A stretch of DNA of 64,000 nt from Sporosarcina thermotolerans (GCF_030067815.1 NZ_CP125968.1:1480001-1544000), one strand, 5' to 3'. Positions 1-8,771 are shown, counted from the first letter of the stretch. Numbers and translations: made by a program. The notes: generated by a model not told the origin, from the letters alone.

Positions 1-2
1 AC

Positions 3-224
3 GAGGGAATCGGTCTTGACAATTTTTCCGTCCTGTCTCATTTTGACCTTGAAAATAACATTGAACTGGTTCAAAGCGAACTATCTCCCCTATCGGAAGA
101 AATACATATTTATGCTTCGAACAAAGATTGCGCTGTACGTGTAAAGGGAGACAAAATCGATGTTTTTGGCAATGTTTTTTTAATTTCGAACTCAAAGATT
201 CGGAAATTGGATGAAACGCTCTAA
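3..224 (+). CDS. Peptidase E (S51)-like protein, 3' end only
   Basis: The reading frame is open from the window edge to a TAA at 222-224, so only the last 73 residues are visible. The segment contains 'IGLDNFSVLSHFD' followed by a stretch ending 'IYASNKDCAVRVKGDKIDV'. This resembles the C-terminal part of S51 dipeptidase E/cyanophycinase-type proteins, where a conserved loop is followed by 'D-x-x-A-x-x-V-x-(D/G)-G'. The catalytic Ser region would lie upstream of the window. A second copy of the last 136 bases lies at 1586-1721. The family call is tentative because only the tail can be seen. Confidence 0.45.
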   Translation, partial: EGIGLDNFSVLSHFDLENNIELVQSELSPLSEEIHIYASNKDCAVRVKGDKIDVFGNVFLISNSKIRKLDETL

Positions 225-226
225 AA

Positions 227-346
227 GGAATTGAATTAGACATTACACTCGAACTTGAAAACCATCTTTCAGAAGTCCATAAATGTATTGGTACTATTGA
301 AGAATTCGTAGAAAAAGTCATATCAGACCAAGTTAGTAAATATTAG
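227..346 (+). other. Short coding remnant, 39 residues, no start
   Basis: An open stretch ending in TAG at 344-346 encodes an acidic peptide ending 'EEFVEKVISDQVSKY'. It begins right after the stop of the preceding gene with no start codon or ribosome binding site. It looks like the 3' remnant of a deleted gene. I do not recognise the family. Confidence 0.3.
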
Positions 347-360
347 GGAGGCTTCTCTCA

Positions 361-567
361 TTGGCTAATAAAAATGTTCAAAAATTTGCATGGTTGCTTC
401 TTGCTATATTAGGTTTTGGTAATGGTGTTCTGACACTAACTTTTTATGAACAAAGTACTTTGTCAATTTTAATAGGTGCTATGCAAATAGGTGGTGGAAT
501 TATTCTTTTAATAGTTTTACATATGGTTTTCAAGAAAAAGAGAATGGGAAATCCATTTGACCTTTAG
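361..567 (+). CDS. Small two-TM membrane protein
   Basis: This 68-residue protein starts at TTG, with GGGAGG about 9 bases upstream. Two hydrophobic segments (about residues 11-30 and 36-54) are followed by a basic tail (FKKKRMGN), which predicts a membrane protein with a cytoplasmic C-terminus. It resembles the next gene (605-817) in size, Gly-rich second segment and Lys-rich tail, so the two may be diverged paralogues. No known family is recognised. The two genes probably form one transcription unit. Confidence 0.6.
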   Translation: MANKNVQKFAWLLLAILGFGNGVLTLTFYEQSTLSILIGAMQIGGGIILLIVLHMVFKKKRMGNPFDL

Positions 568-604
568 AAGATAGGTACAGAAGATAATGAAAGAGTGATA
601 CAAA

Positions 605-817
605 TTGAATAAAAATAATAAATCTTACGTAGATCCATTTGTAATAGTAATGATGAGTATCAGTGCAGTCTTAATAGGGTTAGGTGGTGTTGTACGATTA
701 TTCAATAATGAATTTTTATTTGGAGTACCTCAAGTAATAGTAGGGTTTGTTGGTGGAATTTTAGGATTTATACAATATCGGTTAATTAAAAAACAAGGAA
801 GAAATAGTTCTAATTAA
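605..817 (+). CDS. Small two-TM membrane protein, likely paralogue of its upstream neighbour
   Basis: This 70-residue protein starts at TTG 605. Residues about 12-32 and 36-57 are hydrophobic and the tail is basic (RLIKKQGRN). It has the same architecture as the 361-567 product. The stop codon TAA (815-817) lies inside a palindromic repeat of the family found across this window. Function unknown. Confidence 0.55.
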   Translation: MNKNNKSYVDPFVIVMMSISAVLIGLGGVVRLFNNEFLFGVPQVIVGFVGGILGFIQYRLIKKQGRNSSN

Positions 818-840
818 AGTAACGGGTGCTTTACTTAAAG
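814..840 (+). repeat. Cassette-type stem-loop repeat (GGGTGC variant)
   Basis: The inverted arms TTAAAGTAA and TTTACTTAA enclose CGGGTGC. The repeat overlaps the stop codon of the preceding gene and has the same orientation as that gene. It belongs to the family described in the findings (copies at 49,089 to 62,037 and elsewhere). Confidence 0.65.
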
Positions 841-863
841 ATCATGGAGTTAGTATAGATGTA

Positions 864-1602
864 TGGACACAAGTAAGTTAAGTCTCTATCCTAATAAATA
901 GAGAGGACGTGTCCGGAATGAAACAAAAACGTTATAACCAGGAATTCAAACAAACAATCGTCGAACTCTACAGATCTGGCACATCTGTGAGTGATCTCAA
1001 CCGTGAATATGGTGTATCTGAAGTAACAATCTATAAATGGATTAAAGCCCATTCCCCAATTGAAAATGGTGGGGGCTTAACACCCGCTGAAATTGCGGAA
1101 ATTCAAAAGGAAAACCTTCGTCTTCAACAGGAGGTAGAAATCCTAAAAAAGGCTATGACCATATTCGCGAAAAAGTGACCGACCAAGAGATTATTGACCA
1201 CATCAATTTAGAAAAGGAAAACCATCCTGTTCAAGTTTTGTGTGAAGTGCTCGATATGCCAAGAAGCACGTATTATCAATCATTTCATAAAGTAAAATCT
1301 TCGTCTGAAATTGAAAACGAAGCGATTTTAGAGCGCATAAAAATTATTCATGCGGAGAGTAAAGGCCGCTACGGCGCGCCTAAAATTCATCACTTTCTTG
1401 AAAAGGAAGGTTTCACAGTCAGCTTAAAACGAGTCCAGCGCATTATGAAGGCAGAAGGAATCCGATCTACCATCACAAAGAAATACCGTCCAGCATCATC
1501 GAATAGCCAAATAGAAGAACGCGATAATTTATTGGAACAGGATTTTGAAACTACGACAATTAACGAAAAATGGGTTGCTGATATTCCTATCGGAAGAAAT
1601 AG
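864..1602 (+). mobile_element. IS3-family insertion sequence remnant
   Basis: The element holds orfA and the 5' part of orfB. The left end is probably near TGGACACAAG at 864, followed by a small hairpin (CTCTAT...ATAGAG) just before orfA. The right half, including most of the DDE catalytic domain and the right inverted repeat, is missing. From position 1586 on, the sequence is instead a copy of the peptidase-E-like gene end found at 89-224. The element cannot transpose by itself. Confidence 0.75.
918..1178 (+). CDS. IS3-family transposase OrfA (HTH)
   Basis: This 86-residue protein has an N-terminal helix-turn-helix ('YNQEFKQTIVELYRSG', then 'REYGVSEVTIYKWIK') and a C-terminal leucine-zipper-like coiled coil ('EIQKENLRLQQEVEILKKAM'). 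This is the classic OrfA layout for DNA-end recognition in IS3 elements. ATG 918 is preferred over GTG 909 because GAGAGGA at about 901-907 is correctly spaced for it. The 3' end overlaps orfB (GTGA). Confidence 0.9.
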   Translation: MKQKRYNQEFKQTIVELYRSGTSVSDLNREYGVSEVTIYKWIKAHSPIENGGGLTPAEIAEIQKENLRLQQEVEILKKAMTIFAKK

Positions 1603-1621
1603 ATATTTATGCTTCGAATAA
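1175..1621 (+). pseudogene. IS3-family transposase OrfB, truncated
   Basis: The reading frame begins at GTG overlapping the orfA stop. It covers the N-terminal HTH_21 region (about residues 45-105, 'RIKIIHAESKGRYGAPKIHHFL') and reaches the first catalytic Asp of the integrase core ('NEKWVADI'). Normal OrfB continues about 150 residues further with the second Asp and the Glu. Here the frame runs into unrelated sequence after 1585 and stops at 1621. It is non-functional. Confidence 0.85.
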
Positions 1622-1721
1622 AGATTGCGCTGTACGTGTAAAGGGAGACAAAATCGATGTTTTTGGCAATGTTTTTTTAATCTCCAACTCACAGATTCAG
1701 AAATTGGACGAGACGCTTTAA
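1586..1721 (+). repeat. Second copy of the peptidase-E-like gene 3' end
   Basis: Positions 1586-1721 align base for base, without gaps, to 89-224. About ten substitutions are seen, several of them silent, including the same stop codon (TAA 1719-1721). The copy starts exactly where the OrfB homology ends. It therefore marks a duplication or recombination breakpoint rather than a simple insertion. Confidence 0.85.
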
Positions 1722-1767
1722 AAGTCGTACAGCCCAAGAATTGGTAAACTAACAGAATTAGCTTTTA

Positions 1768-1815
1768 GGAAGGTTTCCCATTAGTTCGATGAACTTTTGA
1801 GAAGCCTTCTTTTTC
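1768..1815 (+). terminator. Probable intrinsic terminator
   Basis: GGAAGG and GCCTTC arms are separated by a long loop and followed by TTTTT. It lies after the duplicated gene end and before the serine hydrolase. The stem is only moderately strong. Confidence 0.4.
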
Positions 1816-1880
1816 CCTGCATGCAAATAGGCATCAACTAATATAATCCAATAGTGTGCAAGAAGGGAGGTTAGGAACTA

Positions 1881-2915
1881 ATGGTGACTAAACAATACGA
1901 CAAGATATTTAGCCGAATAGTGAAATCAAAGCAAATACATGAGTCTGTTCTATTTATCCAAAACAGAAATGGGGATTTTTCATACAAAAATGAGTATGGG
2001 GGCAAGAGCATAGATGCACCATTACTCATGGCAAGTATCACTAAGTTGTTTACAACTACATGCATTTTAATATTGCTGGAGCAAGGTAAACTGTCATTAG
2101 ATGATAAAGTGACACGTTTTTTCGATAATGGAAAACTTAATGGGCTCCATCTTTATAAAGGACAGGAGTATACCGCGAAATTGACAATCGCTCATTTGTT
2201 GTTTCAGACAAGTGGGTTACCGGATGTATCTGAGGAAGGTAAAAATAATCTTAGAAAACGTGTACTCCATGAAGATATGAACATTACAATTGATGAATTG
2301 ATAGCATTGACTAAAAAGATGAAACCACTCTTTGCACCCAACACAATGAATCGATCACATTATGCGGATATCAACTTTTATATCCTTGGACAGATTATTG
2401 AATCCGTTGCGAATTCCTCATTGGAAGGTGTCTTTACGTCTTTCATTTTTGAACCTTTGGGGCTTGAGAAAACATATTTAGTTATAGATGAGGATGATTT
2501 TATTCCCAGTATTTATTTTAAAAATAACGCGCTTTCCCTTCCGAAATACATTAAAAGTTGTCGTGCGAGTGGAGGGGCGATTACCACTGCCCGCGAAATG
2601 ATGGTCTTTATTAAAGCATTTTTTGGAGGAGATTTATTTAATAAAGAAATCTTCCGCGAATTGGAGAAGTATATGAAGTTACAAATCAGCTTTTATCCCA
2701 TTCAATATGGCGGCGGCTATATGCGAATCCCATTAGGTGGATTTACAATGTTTTTTATAGGTAAGGGAGAATTGATTGGACATTCGGGCTCAACAGGTTC
2801 CTTTGCTTTTTATTATCCTGAGAAGGATCTGTTTTTTGTAGGCGATGTAAACCAATCGGCGAATCCAGCAACAGCAGTACGGATGGCGATACGACTTGCG
2901 GTTTCAAGTAAATAA
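1881..2915 (+). CDS. Beta-lactamase-fold serine hydrolase (class C/DD-peptidase type)
   Basis: This 344-residue protein carries the three serine beta-lactamase/DD-peptidase motifs. They are S-x-x-K at residues 52-55 (SITK), a Y-x-D variant of the Tyr motif at residues 161-163 (YAD), and H-x-G near residue 297 (HSGSTGS). The family includes DD-carboxypeptidases, esterases and class C-like beta-lactamases, so the substrate cannot be given. No signal peptide is visible, so it is probably cytoplasmic. AAGGGAGG lies upstream of the ATG at 1881. It is monocistronic, ending in a strong terminator. Confidence 0.8.
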   Translation: MVTKQYDKIFSRIVKSKQIHESVLFIQNRNGDFSYKNEYGGKSIDAPLLMASITKLFTTTCILILLEQGKLSLDDKVTRFFDNGKLNGLHLYKGQEYTAKLTIAHLLFQTSGLPDVSEEGKNNLRKRVLHEDMNITIDELIALTKKMKPLFAPNTMNRSHYADINFYILGQIIESVANSSLEGVFTSFIFEPLGLEKTYLVIDEDDFIPSIYFKNNALSLPKYIKSCRASGGAITTAREMMVFIKAFFGGDLFNKEIFRELEKYMKLQISFYPIQYGGGYMRIPLGGFTMFFIGKGELIGHSGSTGSFAFYYPEKDLFFVGDVNQSANPATAVRMAIRLAVSSK

Positions 2916-2918
2916 TGT

Positions 2919-2966
2919 AGCGGCCCTAAAAAGTAAGTTTTGTCTAACTTTTTAGGGCCGCTTTTT
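2919..2966 (+). terminator. Strong intrinsic terminator
   Basis: Long arms AGCGGCCCTAAAAAGT and AACTTTTTAGGGCCGC are followed by TTTTT, four bases after the hydrolase stop. The arms read like the ends of an IS3-type element (see findings). Confidence 0.85.
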
Positions 2967-3080
2967 GACATTATGAGATAGGTGTTTTGGTAGTAAAATT
3001 AAAGGTTATAGTAAATAGGAATTTAATTTTTTTATTGGATGGCTTGTTTGAACCATCACGAAAAAGATTGGAGAATGTAT

Positions 3081-4423
3081 ATGCTAACTTATGACGCACT
3101 CATTATAGGATTTGGCAAGGCGGGGAAAACATTAGCTGGGCGGCTTGCAGACGAAAATTGGAACGTAGCAATGATTGAAAAAGATCCAAATATGTATGGA
3201 GGAACTTGTATTAACATTGCATGCATCCCTACAAAGGTGCTTGTCCATGATGGGTTGAAAGGCATTCCCTATACAGACGCCATTGAAAGAAAAGATAGGG
3301 TAGTGGAAAAGCTACGGGAGAAAAACTACAAAAGTTTAGCTGACAATGAAAATGTCACCATTTACAATTCGGAAGCAAGGTTCATTGCAAATAAAGAGTA
3401 GAGATACAAATAGATGGAAAAAAAGAAGTGTTAACTGCCGAACATATTTTTATCAATACAGGTGCAATAAGCAATATTCCTCCGTTAAAAGGTGACCTTA
3501 CTTCAAACAAGGTCTATACAAGTACGTCTTTGATGGATCGTAAGAAACTGCCACAGCACTTGGCGATAATAGGCGGAGGCTATATCGGGATGGAATTTGC
3601 CTCTATGTATCGAACCTTTGGAGCGGAAGTCACCGTGATTACACCTGAAGAGGAACTACTGCCTCGTGAAGATCGTGAAATTGCTGCAGAAGTTCAGAAG
3701 ATAATGACAGAAAAAGGCGTTCGTTTTATATTCGGAGCGAGAGCGCAGGAGATTAAAGAGGTAAATGAAGACGAGGTGTCGTTGTCTCTATCTAATGGCG
3801 AAACTGTAAATGCAAATGCAGTGCTTCTTGCTACAGGTAGAAAACCGAATATAGAGCATCTAGGTCTTGAAAATACGTCAATTGAACTTACAGAGGATGG
3901 CGCTATAAAGGTGAATGAGCATCTTGAAACAACGGTGCGAAATGTATGGGCTCTCGGTGATGTGAAAGGCGGTATGCAATTTACGTATATTTCCTTGGAT
4001 GACTACCGAATTGTTGAGAATTATTTATTTGGTGATTTAGGATATTCTCTCGACAGCCGTAAAAATATTCCTTATACCATGTTTATTGACCCACCTTTAT
4101 CCCGAGTAGGGCTAACTGCTAAGGAAGCGGAAGAAAAGGGTTATGAATTTGCTGAAGGGAAAATGTTGGTTGCATCCCATCCACGCGCGCATGTCATCAA
4201 TGATCTTCGAGGATTATTTAAAGTTTTCATCGATAAAAAAACGAAAAAAATTTTAGGTGCCAGTCTGTTTGGTCCTGAGTCACCAGAATTGATTAACCTT
4301 GTGAAACTTGCAATGGATTTGGATGCCCCTTATACGTTGTTAAGGGATCAAATATATAACCATCCGGTAATGAGCGAATCATTCAATACTCTATTCAACG
4401 TACCTATTAAAAGGACTGTCTAA
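3081..4423 (+). pseudogene. Pyridine nucleotide-disulfide oxidoreductase (mercuric reductase/RclA-like), frameshifted
   Basis: The frame is split by one missing base near 3398. The N-terminal part has the FAD-binding 'ALIIGFGKAGKTLAG' and the redox-active 'GGTCINIACIPTK' motif (C-x4-C). The second part has the NAD-binding 'AIIGGGYIGMEFASMY', the FAD-binding 'VWALGDV' and a dimerisation domain with the family 'HP' near the C-terminus. Joined, the length is about 447 residues, normal for this flavoenzyme family (Cys-disulfide reductases such as RclA/YkgC). ATG 3081 is chosen because GGAG at 3070-3073 fits. It may be intact if the frameshift is a sequencing error. It lies upstream of, but separated by a terminator from, arsR. 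Confidence 0.8.
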
Positions 4424-4438
4424 TGGCGGTCCTTTTTT
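4409..4438 (+). terminator. Intrinsic terminator overlapping the oxidoreductase stop
   Basis: AAAAGGAC and GGTCCTTTTTT form a short stem and T-run that includes the end of the coding region. Confidence 0.6.
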
Positions 4439-4467
4439 GTGGAACAGGAAATTTAAAAAACTTGCAC

Positions 4468-4496
4468 TTGCTTATATAAGCATATGCTTATATAAT
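4468..4496 (+). promoter_or_regulatory. ars operon promoter with embedded ArsR operator
   Basis: The -35 box TTGCTT (4468-4473) and -10 box TATAAT (4491-4496) are separated by 17 bases. A perfect 24-bp palindrome at 4472-4495 (half-site TTATATAAGCAT) fills the spacer and reaches into both boxes. ArsR binding there would block RNA polymerase directly. The sequence is seen directly; the ArsR assignment is inferred from position. Confidence 0.8.
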
Positions 4497-4521
4497 TATT
4501 CCGGAAAGGTGGAGAGTGCAT

Positions 4522-4869
4522 ATGAATACGGAAGTGACGATTGATATGCAGAGAGCATCACAGCTATTGAAATTGCTTGGAGATCAAACTCGTTTAACGA
4601 TGATGAAATTACTCCAGTCACATGAATGTTGTGTGTGTGAATTTGTCGAAATCTTTAACATGAGTCAGCCGGCAATCAGCCAACACTTGCGAAAACTAAG
4701 GGATATTGAATTAGTTAAGGAAGAACGTAGAGGGCAATGGGTTTTCTTTTCGATAAACGAACGTCATGAAGATTTTCCGTTTATTCAAAGTGTACTTGAG
4801 CATCTTCCGGAGCAGAGTGAATCAATTACTGAGTTAGAGGCACAAGGGCTTCGTGTTTGTTGTCAATAA
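4522..4869 (+). CDS. arsR: ArsR/SmtB-family arsenite-responsive repressor
   Basis: This winged-helix repressor of about 115 residues has a DNA-recognition helix 'MSQPAISQHLRKLRD' and the metal-binding 'ECCVCE' motif in the preceding helix. In ArsR-type sensors this motif binds As(III) or Sb(III) and releases the DNA. A second Cys pair lies at the C-terminus (RVCCQ). ATG 4522 is preferred over GTG 4516 because AGGTGGAG is spaced for it. It is the first gene of arsR-arsB-arsC, under the promoter with an embedded palindrome. Confidence 0.92.
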   Translation: MNTEVTIDMQRASQLLKLLGDQTRLTMMKLLQSHECCVCEFVEIFNMSQPAISQHLRKLRDIELVKEERRGQWVFFSINERHEDFPFIQSVLEHLPEQSESITELEAQGLRVCCQ

Positions 4870-4884
4870 GGAGGAGAAAACGCG

Positions 4885-6183
4885 TTGGGTTCAGTTATTA
4901 TCGCATCATTGATTTTCATAATTACACTTATTTTTGTTATTTGGCAGCCTAAAAATTTATCAATCGGATGGTCTGCTTGTATAGGTGCATTGGTTGCTTT
5001 GTTGGTAGGAGTCGTGGATTTTCAAGATGTACTTGATGTAACGGGGATTGTTTGGAATGCTACTCTTGCCTTCGTCGCCATCATTATCATCTCATTAATC
5101 TTAGACGAAATCGGTTTCTTTGAGTGGTCTGCTTTACATATGGCGAGATTGGCCAAAGGTAGCGGTATTCGGATGTTTGTTTATGTCAGTATTTTAGGTG
5201 CAATCGTTGCAGCCTTGTTCGCAAACGATGGGGCAGCACTTATTTTAACTCCAATCGTGCTAGCGATGGTACGAAATTTGAAATTCAGTGAAAAGATGGT
5301 TTTTCCATTCATCATTGCGAGCGGGTTTATAGCGGATACGACTTCGTTGCCATTAGTTGTGAGTAACTTGGTTAATATCGTTTCAGCCGACTTTTTCGGC
5401 ATCGGATTTGTCGAATATGCATCCCGGATGATCGTACCCAATTTGTTTTCACTTGTTGCGAGTATTTTAGTGTTGTTTTTATTCTTCCGGAAGAGCATCC
5501 CGAAAGACTATAACGTATCAGAGTTAAAAGAACCGAAGGAGGCCGTAAAAGATGGTAAGATGTTTCGGCTATCTTGGGTCGTATTAAGCATTTTGCTTGT
5601 CGGGTATTTCACGAGTGGTGTTACGGGGCTTCCTGTTTCAATAGTTGCTGGAATCATGGCGATATTCTTTATGATCATGGCACAAAGAAGTCCTGCCGTT
5701 CATACAAAGAAAGTGGTTAAGGGCGCACCTTGGTCCATTGTATTCTTTTCTATTGGGATGTACGTTGTCGTTTATGGATTGCGAAATGTCGGTCTGACAA
5801 GCGCGCTTGGCGATCTTATTCAATTGGCAGCAGATCAAGGCTTGTTTATAGGCACGATTTCAATGGGCTTCATTGCTGCAATTTTGTCTTCAATCATGAA
5901 TAATATGCCGACTGTCATGATCAACGCCTTGGCTATTGCGGATACGAATACTACAGGTTCGATTCGTGAAGCATTGATTTATGCAAATGTCATCGGTTCA
6001 GATTTAGGTCCTAAAATTACACCAATCGGTTCATTGGCTACGTTATTATGGCTGCATGTCTTATCACAAAAAGGTGTGAAAATATCTTGGGGTACATATT
6101 TTAAAACCGGTATACTCTTAACAGTGCCTACGCTCTTGATTACACTAATTGGACTATATCTATGGCTTTCACTCATACATTAA
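4885..6183 (+). CDS. arsB: Arsenite efflux permease ArsB
   Basis: This 432-residue polytopic membrane protein has about 11-12 hydrophobic segments and is of normal length for ArsB (ArsB/NhaD superfamily). Features include '[17 protein letters not shown]' and '[16 protein letters not shown]', typical of the two half-membrane re-entrant regions. It exports arsenite or antimonite from the cytoplasm. The start is TTG 4885 with AAGGAGG about 8 bases upstream. It lies 15 bases after arsR in the same operon. Confidence 0.92.
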   Translation: MGSVIIASLIFIITLIFVIWQPKNLSIGWSACIGALVALLVGVVDFQDVLDVTGIVWNATLAFVAIIIISLILDEIGFFEWSALHMARLAKGSGIRMFVYVSILGAIVAALFANDGAALILTPIVLAMVRNLKFSEKMVFPFIIASGFIADTTSLPLVVSNLVNIVSADFFGIGFVEYASRMIVPNLFSLVASILVLFLFFRKSIPKDYNVSELKEPKEAVKDGKMFRLSWVVLSILLVGYFTSGVTGLPVSIVAGIMAIFFMIMAQRSPAVHTKKVVKGAPWSIVFFSIGMYVVVYGLRNVGLTSALGDLIQLAADQGLFIGTISMGFIAAILSSIMNNMPTVMINALAIADTNTTGSIREALIYANVIGSDLGPKITPIGSLATLLWLHVLSQKGVKISWGTYFKTGILLTVPTLLITLIGLYLWLSLIH

Positions 6184-6206
6184 AACTCTAAAGGACGGGA
6201 TTAAAT

Positions 6207-6626
6207 ATGCCGAAAAAAACACTGTATTTCTTATGTACGGGTAACTCATGCCGTAGCCAAATGGCTGAAGGATGGGGAAAAAAAGTCCTTGGTGAGGAAT
6301 GGCAAGTTCTCAGTGCAGGAATTGAAGCACACGGAGTCAATCCAAACGCTATTAAAGCGATGAATGAAGTTGGCGTCGATATTTCAAATCAAACTTCAGA
6401 TATTATTGATACGCAAATCCTGAATAATGCAGATCTCGTCGTCACACTTTGTGGAGATGCGGCTGATAAGTGCCCAATGACACCTCCACATGTTAAACGT
6501 GCTCATTGGGGATTTGACGACCCTGCCAAAGCAGAAGGAACTGATGAAGAAAAATGGGCATTTTTCCAGCGTGTACGAGATGAAATAGGGGCAAGGATTG
6601 AACACTTCGCTAAAGCTGGTGAATAA
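6207..6626 (+). CDS. arsC: Thioredoxin-coupled arsenate reductase
   Basis: This 139-residue protein is of the low-molecular-weight phosphatase fold. The P-loop 'CTGNSCRS' has catalytic Cys10, and Cys82 and Cys89 ('[10 protein letters not shown]') match the three-cysteine relay of Bacillus/Staphylococcus ArsC. It reduces arsenate to arsenite, which ArsB then exports. GGACGGG serves as ribosome binding site. It is the last gene of the operon, ending at a bidirectional terminator. Confidence 0.95.
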   Translation: MPKKTLYFLCTGNSCRSQMAEGWGKKVLGEEWQVLSAGIEAHGVNPNAIKAMNEVGVDISNQTSDIIDTQILNNADLVVTLCGDAADKCPMTPPHVKRAHWGFDDPAKAEGTDEEKWAFFQRVRDEIGARIEHFAKAGE

Positions 6627-6651
6627 GCGATTATTATTTACATTTTAAACC

Positions 6652-6688
6652 AAAAGACAGGCATCCACGAATTGGACGCCTGTCTTTT
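6652..6688. terminator. Bidirectional terminator between arsC and phoX
   Basis: AAAAGACAGGC and GCCTGTCTTTT arms separate the convergent arsC and phosphatase genes. Both strands give a T-run. Confidence 0.85.
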
Positions 6689-6700
6689 CACTTATCTATC

Positions 6701-8455
6701 TTATTTTTTATTAACAGGAGGTAACTGTATATAACCGATGTTCCCTGGATTTTGAGAACCAACCATTAAGTAAGAATACCCATTTAAATTATCAATCGCT
6801 TGTATTCCAGTTACTTCACCGCCATCTGGTGCAGAAACGATACGAGAAAGTTCTTTTGTATCAACATTATAAGCCCAGCCAACATTATTTACATGATTGC
6901 CCGTGTCTTCAGCAATAAATAACGTTCTTAGGTTTTCAGAGTATACAATGTTGTCCGGATTGGCGATTTTATCGAGATGAGCTCTGTTGCCTTCTTCATC
7001 TTGTGGAATGTCTTCACCGACTATAATAGCTTCCATTTTAGTTGGTACATAATCGCTATCAATACGGTTGCCTTCACGATCTGTTTGTCTTTCAGCTAGG
7101 CTCATTTCATAAATGCCGCCTGCATTGATTTTTGGCAGTCGAATATCATCTACAGGATCATTTGGATTTTCCTCCATGCCTTTTGCAATCGTGGACATAG
7201 CCATATAGACTTTGTTATCGGCTTTGTTGAATGTGACGGTTTCCATCTTGTTAAACTCTGAAGTTGCTCCAAGCATAGCTCCATATCGGCGGGATTCTAA
7301 GAAAGCAGCCGCTTTTTCCATACCTATTTTGATTTTCAAATATTCTTCGCCAGCTGAAGTCTTAATATGGCTGAATCCATTTGCTGCTGCATACTCAGCA
7401 TCATTTGTCGTTTCAAAGATATCACTGAATGTCAGGGTTTCAGCTAATTCTTTAATTTCTTGGTCGTTTGCATGTCCTAAATTAATCCATTTTAAATTCC
7501 CAGCACCACCGTTTTCGGCACTCGTTTGCTCAAATTTTGCAGCATATAGTGTCCCGGCAGATAAATCTTTTGCTTTGTCAGCAATGTACATAAAGGACAT
7601 TACATAGCCGCCGTCATCTCCATAGTAAACTGTACGGTTATCAGGTGCCACTGTTACATTTTCAAAAGATAACCGCCCCATGCTGTGGTGTTTGACTGCT
7701 TTTGCTTCACCATTCGGATGAACGGATACTTCTGTTGTATAACCGTATAAATAAGGGTTTCCAATTGCAGTTGCATCTTGATAATAATTTCGTGCAAATT
7801 GTGTAACGGATGATTTTTCAGGATTTGCTTCATGGGCACGAGCATTTGGTTCATATTCTTCACTGCCTAAATGAGTGTTCCAAGGGGACAAGATACCAGC
7901 ACATGGAGTCCAAACACCGCCATACTTCGAAAAATCAATTGCTTCAATATCAGTAATTTTGAGTTCGCCTGTTTTCTTATCTTGTTGGACAGTATTTAAA
8001 TATAACGCTCTTGGCACAGTACCAAATTCATTATTTGGCATACTTTCAAAATGATTGATCATATATAGCTTGCCGCTTTTTCCATTTACACTAAGGAGTG
8101 AGTTTGCATCCGGTGAAGGGGAAACTAAAGGCTCACCCTTTTTATTTGTTATGAGATTGCCGTTGATGTCGACTGCAGCTCCGACAATTTTTCCGTTAAT
8201 GACATCACCAGGCTTTGCTAACGAAGTATAATCCAACTCTACTGTTTTTTGAGTTCCGTCTTTTAATGTCACCTTTACTTTGGCATCACTGTACATTGTT
8301 GATTTTTCCTCATTAGTGGCAGGTACAGGCATGCCAATAAATTCAACAGATTTTACGCCTTCTATAGGTTTATGCGGTTGCGCAAATACATTGACCGCAG
8401 TTGGGAATAGAAGTGCTGCACTTAACAGTGGAATAATTACCTTTTTTTTGTTCAT
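6701..8455 (-). CDS. PhoX-type secreted alkaline phosphatase (DUF839)
   Basis: This 584-residue protein has a typical signal peptide (MNKKKVIIPLLSAALL..., cleavage after AQ/FA near residue 25). It carries PhoX-family landmarks: 'WTPCAGILSPWNTHLGSEEYEP', 'HHSMGRLSFENVTVAPDNRTVYYGDD', 'YGAMLGATSEFNKMETV' and 'PDNIVYSENLRTLFIAED'. PhoX enzymes are Ca/Fe-dependent extracytoplasmic phosphomonoesterases used in phosphate scavenging. GGAGG lies 8 bases before the ATG. An array resembling a PhoP box lies about 60 bases upstream, fitting phosphate-starvation control. The gene is convergent with arsC. Confidence 0.88.
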   Translation of the reverse strand: MNKKKVIIPLLSAALLFPTAVNVFAQPHKPIEGVKSVEFIGMPVPATNEEKSTMYSDAKVKVTLKDGTQKTVELDYTSLAKPGDVINGKIVGAAVDINGNLITNKKGEPLVSPSPDANSLLSVNGKSGKLYMINHFESMPNNEFGTVPRALYLNTVQQDKKTGELKITDIEAIDFSKYGGVWTPCAGILSPWNTHLGSEEYEPNARAHEANPEKSSVTQFARNYYQDATAIGNPYLYGYTTEVSVHPNGEAKAVKHHSMGRLSFENVTVAPDNRTVYYGDDGGYVMSFMYIADKAKDLSAGTLYAAKFEQTSAENGGAGNLKWINLGHANDQEIKELAETLTFSDIFETTNDAEYAAANGFSHIKTSAGEEYLKIKIGMEKAAAFLESRRYGAMLGATSEFNKMETVTFNKADNKVYMAMSTIAKGMEENPNDPVDDIRLPKINAGGIYEMSLAERQTDREGNRIDSDYVPTKMEAIIVGEDIPQDEEGNRAHLDKIANPDNIVYSENLRTLFIAEDTGNHVNNVGWAYNVDTKELSRIVSAPDGGEVTGIQAIDNLNGYSYLMVGSQNPGNIGYIQLPPVNKK

Positions 8456-8514
8456 AACAGTAGACCTCCAATGGTTTATTAAAATCTAACTCCTTCATCA
8501 TCATAATAGTAGAT

Positions 8515-8553
8515 TGTTAAGATAGTATTATATAAATATTATGAAACTGTAAA
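8515..8553 (-). promoter_or_regulatory. Candidate Pho box (four 6-bp repeats at 11-bp spacing)
   Basis: On the minus strand TTTACA, ATAATA, ATAATA and TTAACA follow each other with exactly 5 bases between them. The Bacillus PhoP consensus is TT(A/C/T)A(C/T)A repeated every 11 bp. The outer units match fully and the inner two differ at the first base. It sits about 60 bases upstream of the PhoX start. Confidence 0.65.
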
Positions 8554-8642
8554 CTCTATTATTAATACAAAAATAATACTATTTGGCTATAAATGAAACA
8601 TGACTAAATGATTGTATATATGTTTAAAAGAGGATGATGGTT

Positions 8643-8771
8643 ATGAAGAAAGCTATAAATGCTCGTTGTAGCCATTTAGGACTTGGTCATGGTGAATCTA
8701 TTAATATTGTAAAGGTACCTGTGCGTCGAACTATTCAATTAATTAAATACAATTGTATAAAAATACATTAA
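8643..8771 (+). other. Short ORF running into a GGTACC element
   Basis: An ATG with GAGG upstream opens 42 codons beginning 'MKKAINARCSHLGLGHGES'. The second half (from 'VKVP') is encoded by the inverted-repeat element that starts at 8708. It is probably the 5' end of a small gene interrupted by that element. No family is recognised. Confidence 0.3.

Noticed and set aside
1390..1737. Minus-strand gene overlapping the IS3 OrfB
   Set aside because: It is antisense to a clear transposase frame and has no ribosome binding site.
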